Shown piece by piece: positions 7,850 to 14,060 of a DNA stretch of 15,646 nt (its first letter is position 1; each line of letters opens with the position of its first letter). The position numbers and the translations under genes were made by a program. The stretch is from an uncultured Mycoplasmatota bacterium (lineage in GTDB: Bacteria > Bacillota_I > Bacilli_A > RF39 > UBA660), in assembly GCA_900547465.1 (NCBI GenBank), contig URHJ01000025.1:1-15646 (forward strand), given 5' to 3'. The notes under the pieces are model-generated. The model ran no database searches. It worked only from the letters and a program-made list of their open reading frames with translations, and was not told where the DNA came from.

Positions 7850-8986
7850 TTAATCTTCTGTTCTAAAATTAATTCCTTCTTCTCTTGCTTGTTCATAGTT
7901 TTTAATATCAATTTTATAGTGAGTTAATCTACTAGCAAGACGAGCATTTTGTCCTTTTCTACCTATTGCTAAAGAGAAGTTATCACCATCAGCAATTACC
8001 ATAGCTTCTTGTTTTTTAGGATCTGTTATTGCAACTGTTAAGTTCTTAGCTGGGCTTAGAGCATTTTCAATAAAGATAGCTGGGTCTTTATCATATCTTA
8101 CAACATCTATCTTTTCACCGTGCAATTCTTCTATAATACGAGCAATTCTGCTTCCTTTTTCACCAATACAAGCTCCAATTGGATCTATATTAGGATTTTC
8201 TGAATAAACTGCAACTTTACTTCTATTACCAGCATCTCTTGCTACACTATATAGTAAGACTGAACCATCTGATAATTCAGGAATTTCAAGTTCGAATAAA
8301 CGTTTTACAAATCCATAGTGACTTCTAGATAGTAAAATTAACATATTTTTTCCACTATTATCTACTTTAGTAACGTAAACTTTTATTTGGCTACCCATTT
8401 CAATTTTTTCACCAGGAATAATATCTTTTTTAGGCAAAATACCATTAGTACGTCCTAAATCAATAAAATAGTTATCTGTATCTTCTAAAGCAACAGTACC
8501 AACTAACATTTCATCTTGTTTGTCACCAAACTCTTCCATAATACTATTTCTTTCTGCTTCACGCATTTTTTGAACTATAACTTGTTTAGCAGTAGCAGCT
8601 GCAACACGTCCAAAATCATGTGGAGTAACTTCAGTATCAATAGTATCACCAATATTTAGTGACTTATCTTCACGTCTAGCATCACTTAATCTGATTTCAA
8701 CTTCTGGATTAAAGATATCTTCTTCTATTTCATTTCCATCTTCATCTACTTCAAAGTTATCAGAATAATCATCTGGTTTATCATCACTAACTACAGTTAA
8801 ATAAGAATAAACTTTTATATCTCCTGTTTCACGATTAATTAAAACTTTAACATTTGTTTTTGAATGAAAATTTTTCTTATAAGCAGAAGTTAGAGCTAAC
8901 TCCATTGCTTCATAAACAACCTCTGGATCTATTCCTTTTTCCTTTACAATATTATCAACAGCTTTTTTAAATTCTTTACCATTCAT
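7850..8986 (-). CDS. nusA: Transcription termination/antitermination factor NusA
   Basis: 378 residues. It binds RNA polymerase and nascent RNA and controls pausing, termination and antitermination. The N-terminal RNAP-binding domain spans about 1-130 and contains an acidic insert at about 68-92. The family string VTPHDFGRVAAATAKQVI follows at 120-137. The S1 domain is at about 158-223, KH1 has GEKG (275-278) and KH2 has GRKG (342-345). It ends shortly after KH2, as in other Bacillota, with no C-terminal acidic repeats. Its ATG lies within the end of rimP (11-base overlap), with AAGGAGATG upstream inside rimP. Confidence 0.96.
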   Translation of the reverse strand: MNGKEFKKAVDNIVKEKGIDPEVVYEAMELALTSAYKKNFHSKTNVKVLINRETGDIKVYSYLTVVSDDKPDDYSDNFEVDEDGNEIEEDIFNPEVEIRLSDARREDKSLNIGDTIDTEVTPHDFGRVAAATAKQVIVQKMREAERNSIMEEFGDKQDEMLVGTVALEDTDNYFIDLGRTNGILPKKDIIPGEKIEMGSQIKVYVTKVDNSGKNMLILLSRSHYGFVKRLFELEIPELSDGSVLLYSVARDAGNRSKVAVYSENPNIDPIGACIGEKGSRIARIIEELHGEKIDVVRYDKDPAIFIENALSPAKNLTVAITDPKKQEAMVIADGDNFSLAIGRKGQNARLASRLTHYKIDIKNYEQAREEGINFRTED

Positions 8987-9239
8987 TTTCTACATCTCCT
9001 TTTTCTAAAGAATAAATATCTAACTCATCATAGTCTTTTTCAATTTCATCTGTATCATCTATAATCTTATTGATAATTCTACTAGCTTCTGTAATTTTAT
9101 CTAAGTCAATAACTTCTTTGCCATCTAGAACAATATTAAAGATAGTCTTACCTTCTTCTTTTGATCTAAATGCATCATTAACATATATGCCTAAATCACT
9201 AATTTTAGAATCAACTAAAGATGCCACTATATCTTTCAA
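8976..9239 (-). CDS. rimP: RimP-like ribosome maturation factor, N-terminal domain only
   Basis: 87 residues against about 150 in full RimP. It matches the RimP N-terminal domain: a first helix MKDIVASLVDSKISDLGIYV, a strand KTIFNIVLDGKEVIDLDKITEASRIINKIID typical of the DUF150 fold, and YDELDIYS where the family has the strand before SSPG. The SSPG motif and the whole C-terminal SH3-like domain are missing. Its position as first gene before nusA supports the identity. The start is TTG (9237-9239) behind GGAGGTG at good spacing. The stop overlaps the nusA start, so the gene is compact and not visibly frameshifted. RimP assists 30S maturation; whether the single domain still does so is unknown. 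Confidence 0.75.
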   Translation of the reverse strand: MKDIVASLVDSKISDLGIYVNDAFRSKEEGKTIFNIVLDGKEVIDLDKITEASRIINKIIDDTDEIEKDYDELDIYSLEKGDVENEW

Positions 9240-9268
9240 AAAAACACCTCCAATATAAAAATATATAT

Positions 9269-9305
9269 AGAAAGGAGTGGAAAATTAATTCCACTCCTCC
9301 TTTCT
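9269..9305 (-). promoter_or_regulatory. Long 5'-end hairpin in the rimP-nusA leader
   Basis: AGAAAGGAGTGG (9269-9280) pairs with CCACTCCT..TTTCT (9291-9305), with a 3-nt bulge and possible further GGAA/TTCC pairing into the loop. The transcript expected from the promoter at 9313-9341 would begin at about 9306, so the hairpin occupies the extreme 5' end. The stem hides a Shine-Dalgarno-like GGAGG. No T tract follows on the minus strand, so it is not a terminator; RNA stabilisation or autoregulation is possible. Confidence 0.65.
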
Positions 9306-9312
9306 GCATTAA

Positions 9313-9341
9313 ATTATAACACAAAAGCATAAATATGCCAA
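9313..9341 (-). promoter_or_regulatory. Sigma-A promoter of the rimP-nusA-infB operon
   Basis: On the minus strand: -35 TTGGCA (9341-9336), a 17-base spacer, and -10 TATAAT (9318-9313) preceded by TGT, giving an extended -10. The expected start is about 9306. Confidence 0.85.
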
Positions 9342-9414
9342 CCTAATAGTGTAAAAAAATATATAAAGAAGATAAAAATAATAAAGATTTCTAATTAAAT
9401 ATAAGTTTTTATGT

Positions 9415-9420
9415 TATTAT
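9415..9420 (+). promoter_or_regulatory. Extended -10 of the CPBP protease gene
   Basis: TGT-TATTAT (9412-9420) lies 16 bases before the ATG. The -35 position (9392-9397, TAATTA) is poor, so recognition would depend on the extended -10. Confidence 0.45.
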
Positions 9421-9436
9421 AAAGATGGTGATATAA

Positions 9437-10117
9437 ATGGAAAAATATAAAAATCAAATTGTAAATGGAATAAAGGGAACTATATTAATATGTATGTTTT
9501 TAGAAAGTGGTATAATTCAGATACTTTTTAAGAATTTACTTCATATAAAAAAGGTAACTGTTAGAGATGCTACTATATTAAATTTTTTATCGAGTCTAGT
9601 CTTTGGAATATTTCTAATTATAATTTATAGAAAAGATTTAAAGAAGGAATGGAAAATTTTTAAAAGTAAGCTTTCAGATAATTTAGATATAGGAATAAAA
9701 TATTGGTTAATTGGTTTGTTCTTTATGATGAGTACAAATATATTAATTAATCTAATCTGGAAATCTGGTACCGCAACTAATGAACAAGCAGTTCAAAAAA
9801 TGATTACGTCACTTCCATTTGTAATGTTATTAAGTGCTGGTATTTTAGCCCCACTAAATGAAGAGATATTATTTAGAAAATGCTTTAGAGATACTTTTAA
9901 AAATAATATTGTGTTTGCGTTAGCATCAGGAATATTCTTTGGATTTTTACATGTTTCTACTGCAACTACTCTTTCTCAATTTATTTATATAGTACCATAT
10001 TCTTGCTTAGGTATAAGTTTTGCTGTTATGTATATAAAAACGAAATCAGTATTTACATCAATGATGATGCATATGGCTCATAATTCAATTTTAACTTTAC
10101 TTTCTATATTATTGTAA
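9437..10117 (+). CDS. CPBP family intramembrane metalloprotease (Abi/CAAX-type)
   Basis: 226 residues, several membrane helices (about 12-35, 48-65, 88-108, 124-140, 158-176, 184-200, 206-226). The three active-site motifs of the CPBP family are intact: NEEILFRK (Glu142, Glu143, Arg147), FGFLHVS (His172) and MHMAHN (His212, His215). Such proteins are membrane proteases related to eukaryotic CAAX prenyl endopeptidases; bacterial members occur in bacteriocin immunity, surface-protein handling and regulation, and many have unknown targets. It stands alone on the plus strand with its own extended -10 and terminator. The start ATG is 5 bases after GGTGA. Confidence 0.9.
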   Translation: MEKYKNQIVNGIKGTILICMFLESGIIQILFKNLLHIKKVTVRDATILNFLSSLVFGIFLIIIYRKDLKKEWKIFKSKLSDNLDIGIKYWLIGLFFMMSTNILINLIWKSGTATNEQAVQKMITSLPFVMLLSAGILAPLNEEILFRKCFRDTFKNNIVFALASGIFFGFLHVSTATTLSQFIYIVPYSCLGISFAVMYIKTKSVFTSMMMHMAHNSILTLLSILL

Positions 10118-10142
10118 TTGTACATCATGTACAATTTTTTAT
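10116..10142 (+). terminator. Terminator of the CPBP protease gene
   Basis: AATTGTACAT and ATGTACAATT form a perfect inverted repeat around one base (10116-10136), followed by a T run. The stop codon TAA lies at its left edge. Confidence 0.75.
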
Positions 10143-10146
10143 TGTC

Positions 10147-10179
10147 AAAAAAAAGAAGAGATTATTTCTTTCTCTTCTT
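10147..10179 (-). terminator. Terminator of the VUT-like membrane protein gene
   Basis: On the minus strand, AAGAAGAGA (10179-10171) pairs with TCTCTTCTT (10161-10153) around a 9-nt loop and is followed by a T-rich run (10154-10147). The left arm lies inside the end of the coding region. Confidence 0.82.
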
Positions 10180-10767
10180 ACCAACATCTAAACCTCTTTT
10201 TATCTTAGAATCAATATAAACACCAAATATTGCTATAAGTGCTCCAGCTCCAATAGAGATAAAATATTCCTTCCAAAAATTATTTGTTATTGTATAATTA
10301 TGAAAATATAATAAATAGAACAAATAATATACAGCAAATGTAAATACATAATTCAAATATGTTAAAATCTTATGTGCGCCAAAATTAATTAAGTCGTAAT
10401 AATAAATGGCTAAGTTAACAAATAAACTAACAAAATATATAATAAATGGTAGTAAAATATCAAAAAGCACTAATTTTTGATTTACTAAATCCTTTATTAA
10501 CATAGAAAATGCGACTATTATTAAACAAGCAATTAATATAGATTTTAATGAATCTGAGAAGCCATATTCTTTTGTAATATAATTACTAGTAAAAATAACT
10601 ACTGGAATTACAAATATAGAAAATGATAAACTAGTATTTAATAAATGAAAGTGAAAACTACTTAAGGCAATTGCTAAAATACAAATAACAGATAATAGCA
10701 TCGCAAACATCCATGAATCATTATGTTCTACTTTCTTTTTTTTCTTTTTGATAGTTTTTTTTGACAT
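10162..10767 (-). CDS. Six-helix membrane protein, VUT/queuosine-precursor-transporter-like
   Basis: 201 residues. A very basic N-terminus (Lys-rich, 1-12) is followed by about six membrane helices (19-38, 47-63, 74-92, 100-122, 137-155, 166-184) and a basic tail GLDVGKKRKK. The segment IPVVIFTSNYITKEYGFSDS (54-73) resembles the conserved loop of VUT (YhhQ-type) transporters, where an acidic, Tyr/Gly-containing motif follows the second helix. This likeness is only partial, so transport of a queuosine precursor or another small molecule is a suggestion. I chose the ATG at 10767 because AGAGGTG lies 8 bases upstream. The open frame extends 50 codons further, but that part has no comparable ribosome site and crosses the divergent gene's start region. 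Confidence 0.6.
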   Translation of the reverse strand: MSKKTIKKKKKKVEHNDSWMFAMLLSVICILAIALSSFHFHLLNTSLSFSIFVIPVVIFTSNYITKEYGFSDSLKSILIACLIIVAFSMLIKDLVNQKLVLFDILLPFIIYFVSLFVNLAIYYYDLINFGAHKILTYLNYVFTFAVYYLFYLLYFHNYTITNNFWKEYFISIGAGALIAIFGVYIDSKIKRGLDVGKKRKK

Positions 10768-10795
10768 AAACTTACACCTCTTCCTATCTTTTCTT

Positions 10796-10801
10796 ATTAT
10801 A
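10796..10801 (-). promoter_or_regulatory. -10 element of the VUT-like gene
   Basis: TATAAT on the minus strand (10801-10796) is 28 bases before the chosen ATG. The -35 position is only a run of A, so the promoter is incomplete by consensus. Confidence 0.4.
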
Positions 10802-10859
10802 CTATTAATCATATCACGTTTTTTTACTTTTTTAAATAGAAAATCATAAAAACTCATGG

Positions 10860-10870
10860 TACAATATAAT
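10860..10870 (+). promoter_or_regulatory. Possible -10 of the phosphoesterase-like gene
   Basis: Overlapping TACAAT (10860-10865) and TATAAT (10865-10870) lie just before the GGTGA Shine-Dalgarno at 10872. No good -35 is visible and the resulting leader would be very short. Confidence 0.3.
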
Positions 10871-10881
10871 TGGTGAAGAAT

Positions 10882-11808
10882 ATGACAAGTAGAACAGAAA
10901 AAAATAAGGAAAAGCAAGAAGAAATAATTGAAGAAGAAAGAAGAGAGACAAGAAAAAAAATAGTGATATTGTGGTTAAAAATAACTTTTGCTTTAATTTT
11001 TGGTTTCTTTAGCTTTTATTTTTATACAGAATATATATCAACAAAACAAATCATTACAAAAGAACAAAGAATAAAAAATAAAAAGATTCCAGATAGTTTC
11101 AATGGAATAAAAATAATACAGTTTTCTGATTTATATTATGGTTCTACTATTGGAGAGAAAGAAATAGATAATTTAATTAAAGAAATAAACATGAGAAAAC
11201 CTGATATTGTCATATTTACTGGAAATATTATAAGTACTAAGGAGAAATTAAATACTAAAGAAAAAGAAAAATTAATTAAAAAGTTAGATAGTATAAATGC
11301 TAATATAGGAAAGTATGCTGTTACAGGAAAAAATGATGATAAAGATACTTTTACTACAATTATGAATCAAAGTAATTTTACTATTTTAGATAATCAATAC
11401 GACTTAGTTTATAGTAGTGATAATAACCCTATTCTATTAGTTGGGTTATCTAGTTTAGTAAAAAAAGAACGAAATATAGAAAATGCATATAAATACTTTA
11501 AAGAGGAAACCCATAATAGTGATATCTATACAATTAGTATTATGAGTGAGACTGATGATATAGATGAAATTTTGGCTGGTTATAAAACTGATTTAATTTT
11601 AGCTGGTAATTCATTAAATGGAGAAATTAGATTTCCATTAATTGGTGGAGTTATAAAACAAGAAGGATCAGACATTTATAAAAATCCTTACTATAGAGTA
11701 AATGATACTGATATATATGTATCAAGTGGTATAGGAACAATAACTTCTGGAGTTAGATTGTTTAATCATCCAAGTATTAATTTATTTAGACTTACAAATA
11801 AGGACTAG
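10882..11808 (+). CDS. Membrane-anchored calcineurin-like phosphoesterase homologue with degenerate active site
   Basis: 308 residues from the ATG at 10882, chosen because GGTGA lies 5 bases before it; upstream TTG and GTG codons are in frame. A charged N-terminus (1-26) precedes one membrane helix (about 28-48), then an extracytoplasmic domain of the YaeI/YkuE metallophosphoesterase layout. Each metal motif can be aligned but is altered: FSDLYYG for SDLHYG (His to Tyr85), VIFTGN for TGD (Asp to Asn115), AVTGKND for GNHD, MSETDD for SHEPD, and AGNSLNGEI for AGHTHGGQI. The fold marks remain: FPLIGGV, YVSSGIGT and the final RLFNHPSINLFRL. This looks like an intact but catalytically dead relative, not a pseudogene: the frame is open over the whole family length. 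A binding or regulatory role is inferred. It ends against dacA, sharing a terminator. Confidence 0.8.
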   Translation: MTSRTEKNKEKQEEIIEEERRETRKKIVILWLKITFALIFGFFSFYFYTEYISTKQIITKEQRIKNKKIPDSFNGIKIIQFSDLYYGSTIGEKEIDNLIKEINMRKPDIVIFTGNIISTKEKLNTKEKEKLIKKLDSINANIGKYAVTGKNDDKDTFTTIMNQSNFTILDNQYDLVYSSDNNPILLVGLSSLVKKERNIENAYKYFKEETHNSDIYTISIMSETDDIDEILAGYKTDLILAGNSLNGEIRFPLIGGVIKQEGSDIYKNPYYRVNDTDIYVSSGIGTITSGVRLFNHPSINLFRLTNKD

Positions 11809-11821
11809 TTCCTTATTTTTT
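11796..11821 (+). terminator. Terminator shared by the convergent phosphoesterase-like and dacA genes
   Basis: AAATAAGGA (11796-11804) pairs with TCCTTATTT (11810-11818) around CTAGT, followed by T on the plus strand. Both stop codons (11806-11808 and 11813-11815) lie inside it. The minus-strand T run is shorter. Confidence 0.75.
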
Positions 11822-12841
11822 GGCATATATAGGAATATTACCTATTTTTTCTTTATTTAGCAGAATATCAATAACCCCTACTTGCTCATTTGATTTATAG
11901 TTTTTGGTTTTAGTAATCTTAACAACTGTTTTTATATTGTTTACTTCTTCTTCTGTTAACGGATAATAAAATGATTTTTTTATATATAAGTTTCCATCAA
12001 AGAAACTTTTGTCGATAGAAAAGTGTTTCTTATTAATAACTTCATATTTTTTGTATTTAGAATAAATATGTTCATATAACTTTTCATGAGTATTATATGG
12101 ATCACCATCATATAGACTAACGGCAGTTAATCGCAATCCATTTTTTTTGGCAGTTGTTACAAGAGTTTTTCCTGCACTTGGCGTATATCCATTTTTACCA
12201 CCAGTACAATATTCATAATTAGTTAGTAATTTATTACGGTTATACCATAGATAAGTTTTTCTATCTGTTTGTACAACATATTTTTTTGTACCAGTTATTT
12301 TACGATACCATTTTAGATTTTTATAAGCATAACTAGAAAGAAGTGCCATATCATAGGCTGTAGAATAATTTTTTGTCTTTTCATCAAGTCCATGACTATT
12401 ATTAAAAACAGTATTTTTCATTCCTATCTTTTTGGCTTTATTATTCATCATTTTTACAAAACTAGTTTCGTCTTTAGCTATGTTATTACTTATTACAACA
12501 GCTGCATCATTACCACTTCTAAGCATAAGTCCATAAAGTAAGTCTTTTAGAGTCATTTCTTCATCATATTCAAGATAAATACTAGTTCCATACATTTCTA
12601 AAATTTCTTCCCCTGCCTTATATTTTTTATTAAGTTTTCCATTTTCAAGGGCAATTGTAGCGGTCATTATTTTTGTAATAGACGCTATTAATCTTTTATC
12701 ATGAGGATTATTTTCATACAAAATTCTACCACTATCTATATCCATAACAATACTTGATTTTGAAGAATCTAGTTCACTAGCAAAAACAGGAGTAGAAAAA
12801 AATATTAAGAAAAATAAAATTAGTAAAAAAAACTTTTTCAA
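11813..12841 (-). CDS. Secreted D-alanyl-D-alanine carboxypeptidase (peptidase S11, DacA/DacF type)
   Basis: 342 residues. It removes the terminal D-Ala from peptidoglycan stems outside the membrane. The signal peptide is MKKFFLLILFFLIFFS..VFA with cleavage likely after VFA. Catalytic motifs: SITK (Ser54-Lys57), SGN (109-111) and KNG (216-218) in TGGKNGYTPSAGKTLV, where the usual third motif is KTG. A C-terminal beta domain (about 260-342) follows; no clear membrane anchor is seen at the end. I chose TTG at 12841 because AGGTGAT lies 4 bases upstream, the same spacing as in neighbouring genes, and it gives a normal MKK signal start. In-frame ATG (12847) and GTG (12850) would overlap that ribosome site. 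It completes the Ddl-MurF-carboxypeptidase set in this window. Confidence 0.93.
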   Translation of the reverse strand: MKKFFLLILFFLIFFSTPVFASELDSSKSSIVMDIDSGRILYENNPHDKRLIASITKIMTATIALENGKLNKKYKAGEEILEMYGTSIYLEYDEEMTLKDLLYGLMLRSGNDAAVVISNNIAKDETSFVKMMNNKAKKIGMKNTVFNNSHGLDEKTKNYSTAYDMALLSSYAYKNLKWYRKITGTKKYVVQTDRKTYLWYNRNKLLTNYEYCTGGKNGYTPSAGKTLVTTAKKNGLRLTAVSLYDGDPYNTHEKLYEHIYSKYKKYEVINKKHFSIDKSFFDGNLYIKKSFYYPLTEEEVNNIKTVVKITKTKNYKSNEQVGVIDILLNKEKIGNIPIYAKK

Positions 12842-12886
12842 GAACATCACCTAGAATATATATATGTCTTTGAATAAAAAAGTATA

Positions 12887-12921
12887 AAAAAAATTATAAA
12901 GTTTTAAACTTTATAATTTTT
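12887..12921 (-). terminator. Terminator of the surface protein gene
   Basis: AAAAATTATAAAGTTT (12889-12904) and AAACTTTATAATTTTT (12906-12921) form a 16-bp perfect stem around one base, with T runs on both strands. It follows the stop of the surface protein gene and may act in both directions. Confidence 0.85.
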
Positions 12922-12925
12922 AGTA

Positions 12926-13837
12926 CTAACTACAAGTAACTGTATTAGTTGCTGTTAATGTACAAGTATGAGTTGCTGTTTTATCAGTACAAGCTACATT
13001 ACCATCTGTAGCGATAGTACAACTAAATTCACTATTGCTGCAAGTTGAATCAGAGCAATTGGCTTCACCGAAAACAGTTTTTGCATGACTTAGTTCTTCT
13101 GTTGCATTATTATTTTTAAAGCATTCTAAACTACTATCTTTATAAATACAAACTGATAACTCATTACCATCTAATTTAGCAAATGTATTACTTCCACTTT
13201 CTGTTATAACACCTTTATAATCAGTGGCACTACTTGTTGTTGGAGTACCAAAACTATAGTAAACAGATTTTGTAGTTGAAGTACTAGATTGTTCTGCAAC
13301 AATTCTTAATGAAGTATAGAAGATTTTTCCCATAGCATCGTTATTAGCATCTTTATTCATCCATACTCTTAAACTATATGTATTAGTAGTATCACCATTT
13401 ATTGTTCCAGTATCAAGTGCTCTTTCTGTTAAATCACCAATAGATGCAATTGTTTCTACTCCATTTTTTGTTAATTGATATCTAACATCTTTATCAAGCA
13501 TTCTTTGTTCACCATCGGATAATGCAATATCATCTAAATAGATTGTATAATCCACGGCTGTTTTTCCTCTATTTTGTAATGTAAATGTATATTCAGTTCC
13601 TGTTTTACCTTTACCATCTGTAACTGGTACTGCTTTTTCAAGAGCAATTCCCTCACTTGTTGTATCATCAAGTGTTAATGAAAGTGAACCTGCTCTTAAT
13701 ACATTTGTCTTAGTATCATCTATTGTTAAATGTAACCAAGCATAACTGCTTGAAATCAATAATAATAAAGCAAATGCTAATAAAAATAACTGTTTAGTTG
13801 TTTTATCTAATTTTTTATCCTTCTTTTTATCTTTCAT
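12926..13837 (-). CDS. TasA/SipW-substrate-like surface protein with eight-cysteine C-terminal domain
   Basis: 303 residues. A Lys/Asp-rich N-terminus (1-15) is followed by a membrane helix or signal (17-34) ending SSSYAWL. It then reads TKTNVLRAGSLSLTLDD, an arrangement close to that of TasA/CalY-type proteins cut by SipW-like signal peptidases. The middle (60-185) is a Thr/Asp-rich beta domain with PVTD..G...YTFTLQNRGKTAVDYTIYLDD. A Ser/Thr linker (183-205) leads to a C-terminal domain with eight cysteines (230, 239, 261, 266, 273, 283, 292, 302), an even number that suggests disulfides outside the cell. No sortase LPXTG motif is seen. No SipW-like peptidase is in the window. Its Thr/Ser/Asp-rich composition differs from the Lys/Ile/Asn-rich neighbours. 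Shine-Dalgarno GAGAGGAG precedes the ATG. A fibre or surface-adhesion role is an inference. Confidence 0.65.
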   Translation of the reverse strand: MKDKKKDKKLDKTTKQLFLLAFALLLLISSSYAWLHLTIDDTKTNVLRAGSLSLTLDDTTSEGIALEKAVPVTDGKGKTGTEYTFTLQNRGKTAVDYTIYLDDIALSDGEQRMLDKDVRYQLTKNGVETIASIGDLTERALDTGTINGDTTNTYSLRVWMNKDANNDAMGKIFYTSLRIVAEQSSTSTTKSVYYSFGTPTTSSATDYKGVITESGSNTFAKLDGNELSVCIYKDSSLECFKNNNATEELSHAKTVFGEANCSDSTCSNSEFSCTIATDGNVACTDKTATHTCTLTATNTVTCS

Positions 13838-13868
13838 TTATAATGACTCCTCTCTATCTTATACATTA

Positions 13869-13897
13869 ATTATACTAACTTTATTTTAATAAATCAA
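13869..13897 (-). promoter_or_regulatory. Sigma-A promoter of the surface protein gene
   Basis: On the minus strand: -35 TTGATT (13897-13892), 17-base spacer, -10 TATAAT (13874-13869), about 31 bases before the ATG. The mobile element ends only about 35 bases upstream of the -35. Confidence 0.75.
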
Positions 13898-13934
13898 TTG
13901 TATTTTTATTTTATTGTTACATTATAGAACAAAT

Positions 13935-14060
13935 GAATGAAATAAATTCCATTCTTCTTAGTCGTTGCCTCCTAAGTTTCCTACTTCACTGATAAAATAT
14001 CTTTTATTCTCCATAGGCTTAAATTCCGATAGTCGCTACCGTACTCATTTTTATTATATA
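13935..14060 (-). ncRNA. Probable omegaRNA (TnpB guide RNA scaffold) at the tnpB 3' end
   Basis: The minus-strand sequence downstream of tnpB can form a hairpin CGGTAG-CGA-CTATCG (14041-14027), then CTTAG..CTAAG (13976-13957) around AACGACTAAG-type bases, and a terminal hairpin GAATGGAA-TTTA-TTTCATTC (13954-13935). Motifs such as GTAGCGACTATC and GTGAAGTAGGAAAC resemble right ends of IS605-family tnpB elements. By analogy with ISDra2, this RNA would bind TnpB and the flanking bases just below 13935 would act as guide. Ends are approximate. Confidence 0.6.

Noticed and set aside
10768..10917. 50-codon N-terminal extension of the VUT-like membrane protein
   Set aside because: The internal ATG at 10767 has a clear AGAGGTG ribosome site, and the extension overlaps the divergent gene's start region.
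10882..11808. Calling the phosphoesterase-like gene a pseudogene
   Set aside because: The frame is open over the full family length, with a membrane anchor, ribosome site, terminator and conserved fold residues; only catalytic positions changed.
13968..13976. CCTCCTAAG shared with 15637-15645
   Set aside because: One is in the omegaRNA loop, the other is the Shine-Dalgarno complement; a 9-base match of this kind is expected by chance.
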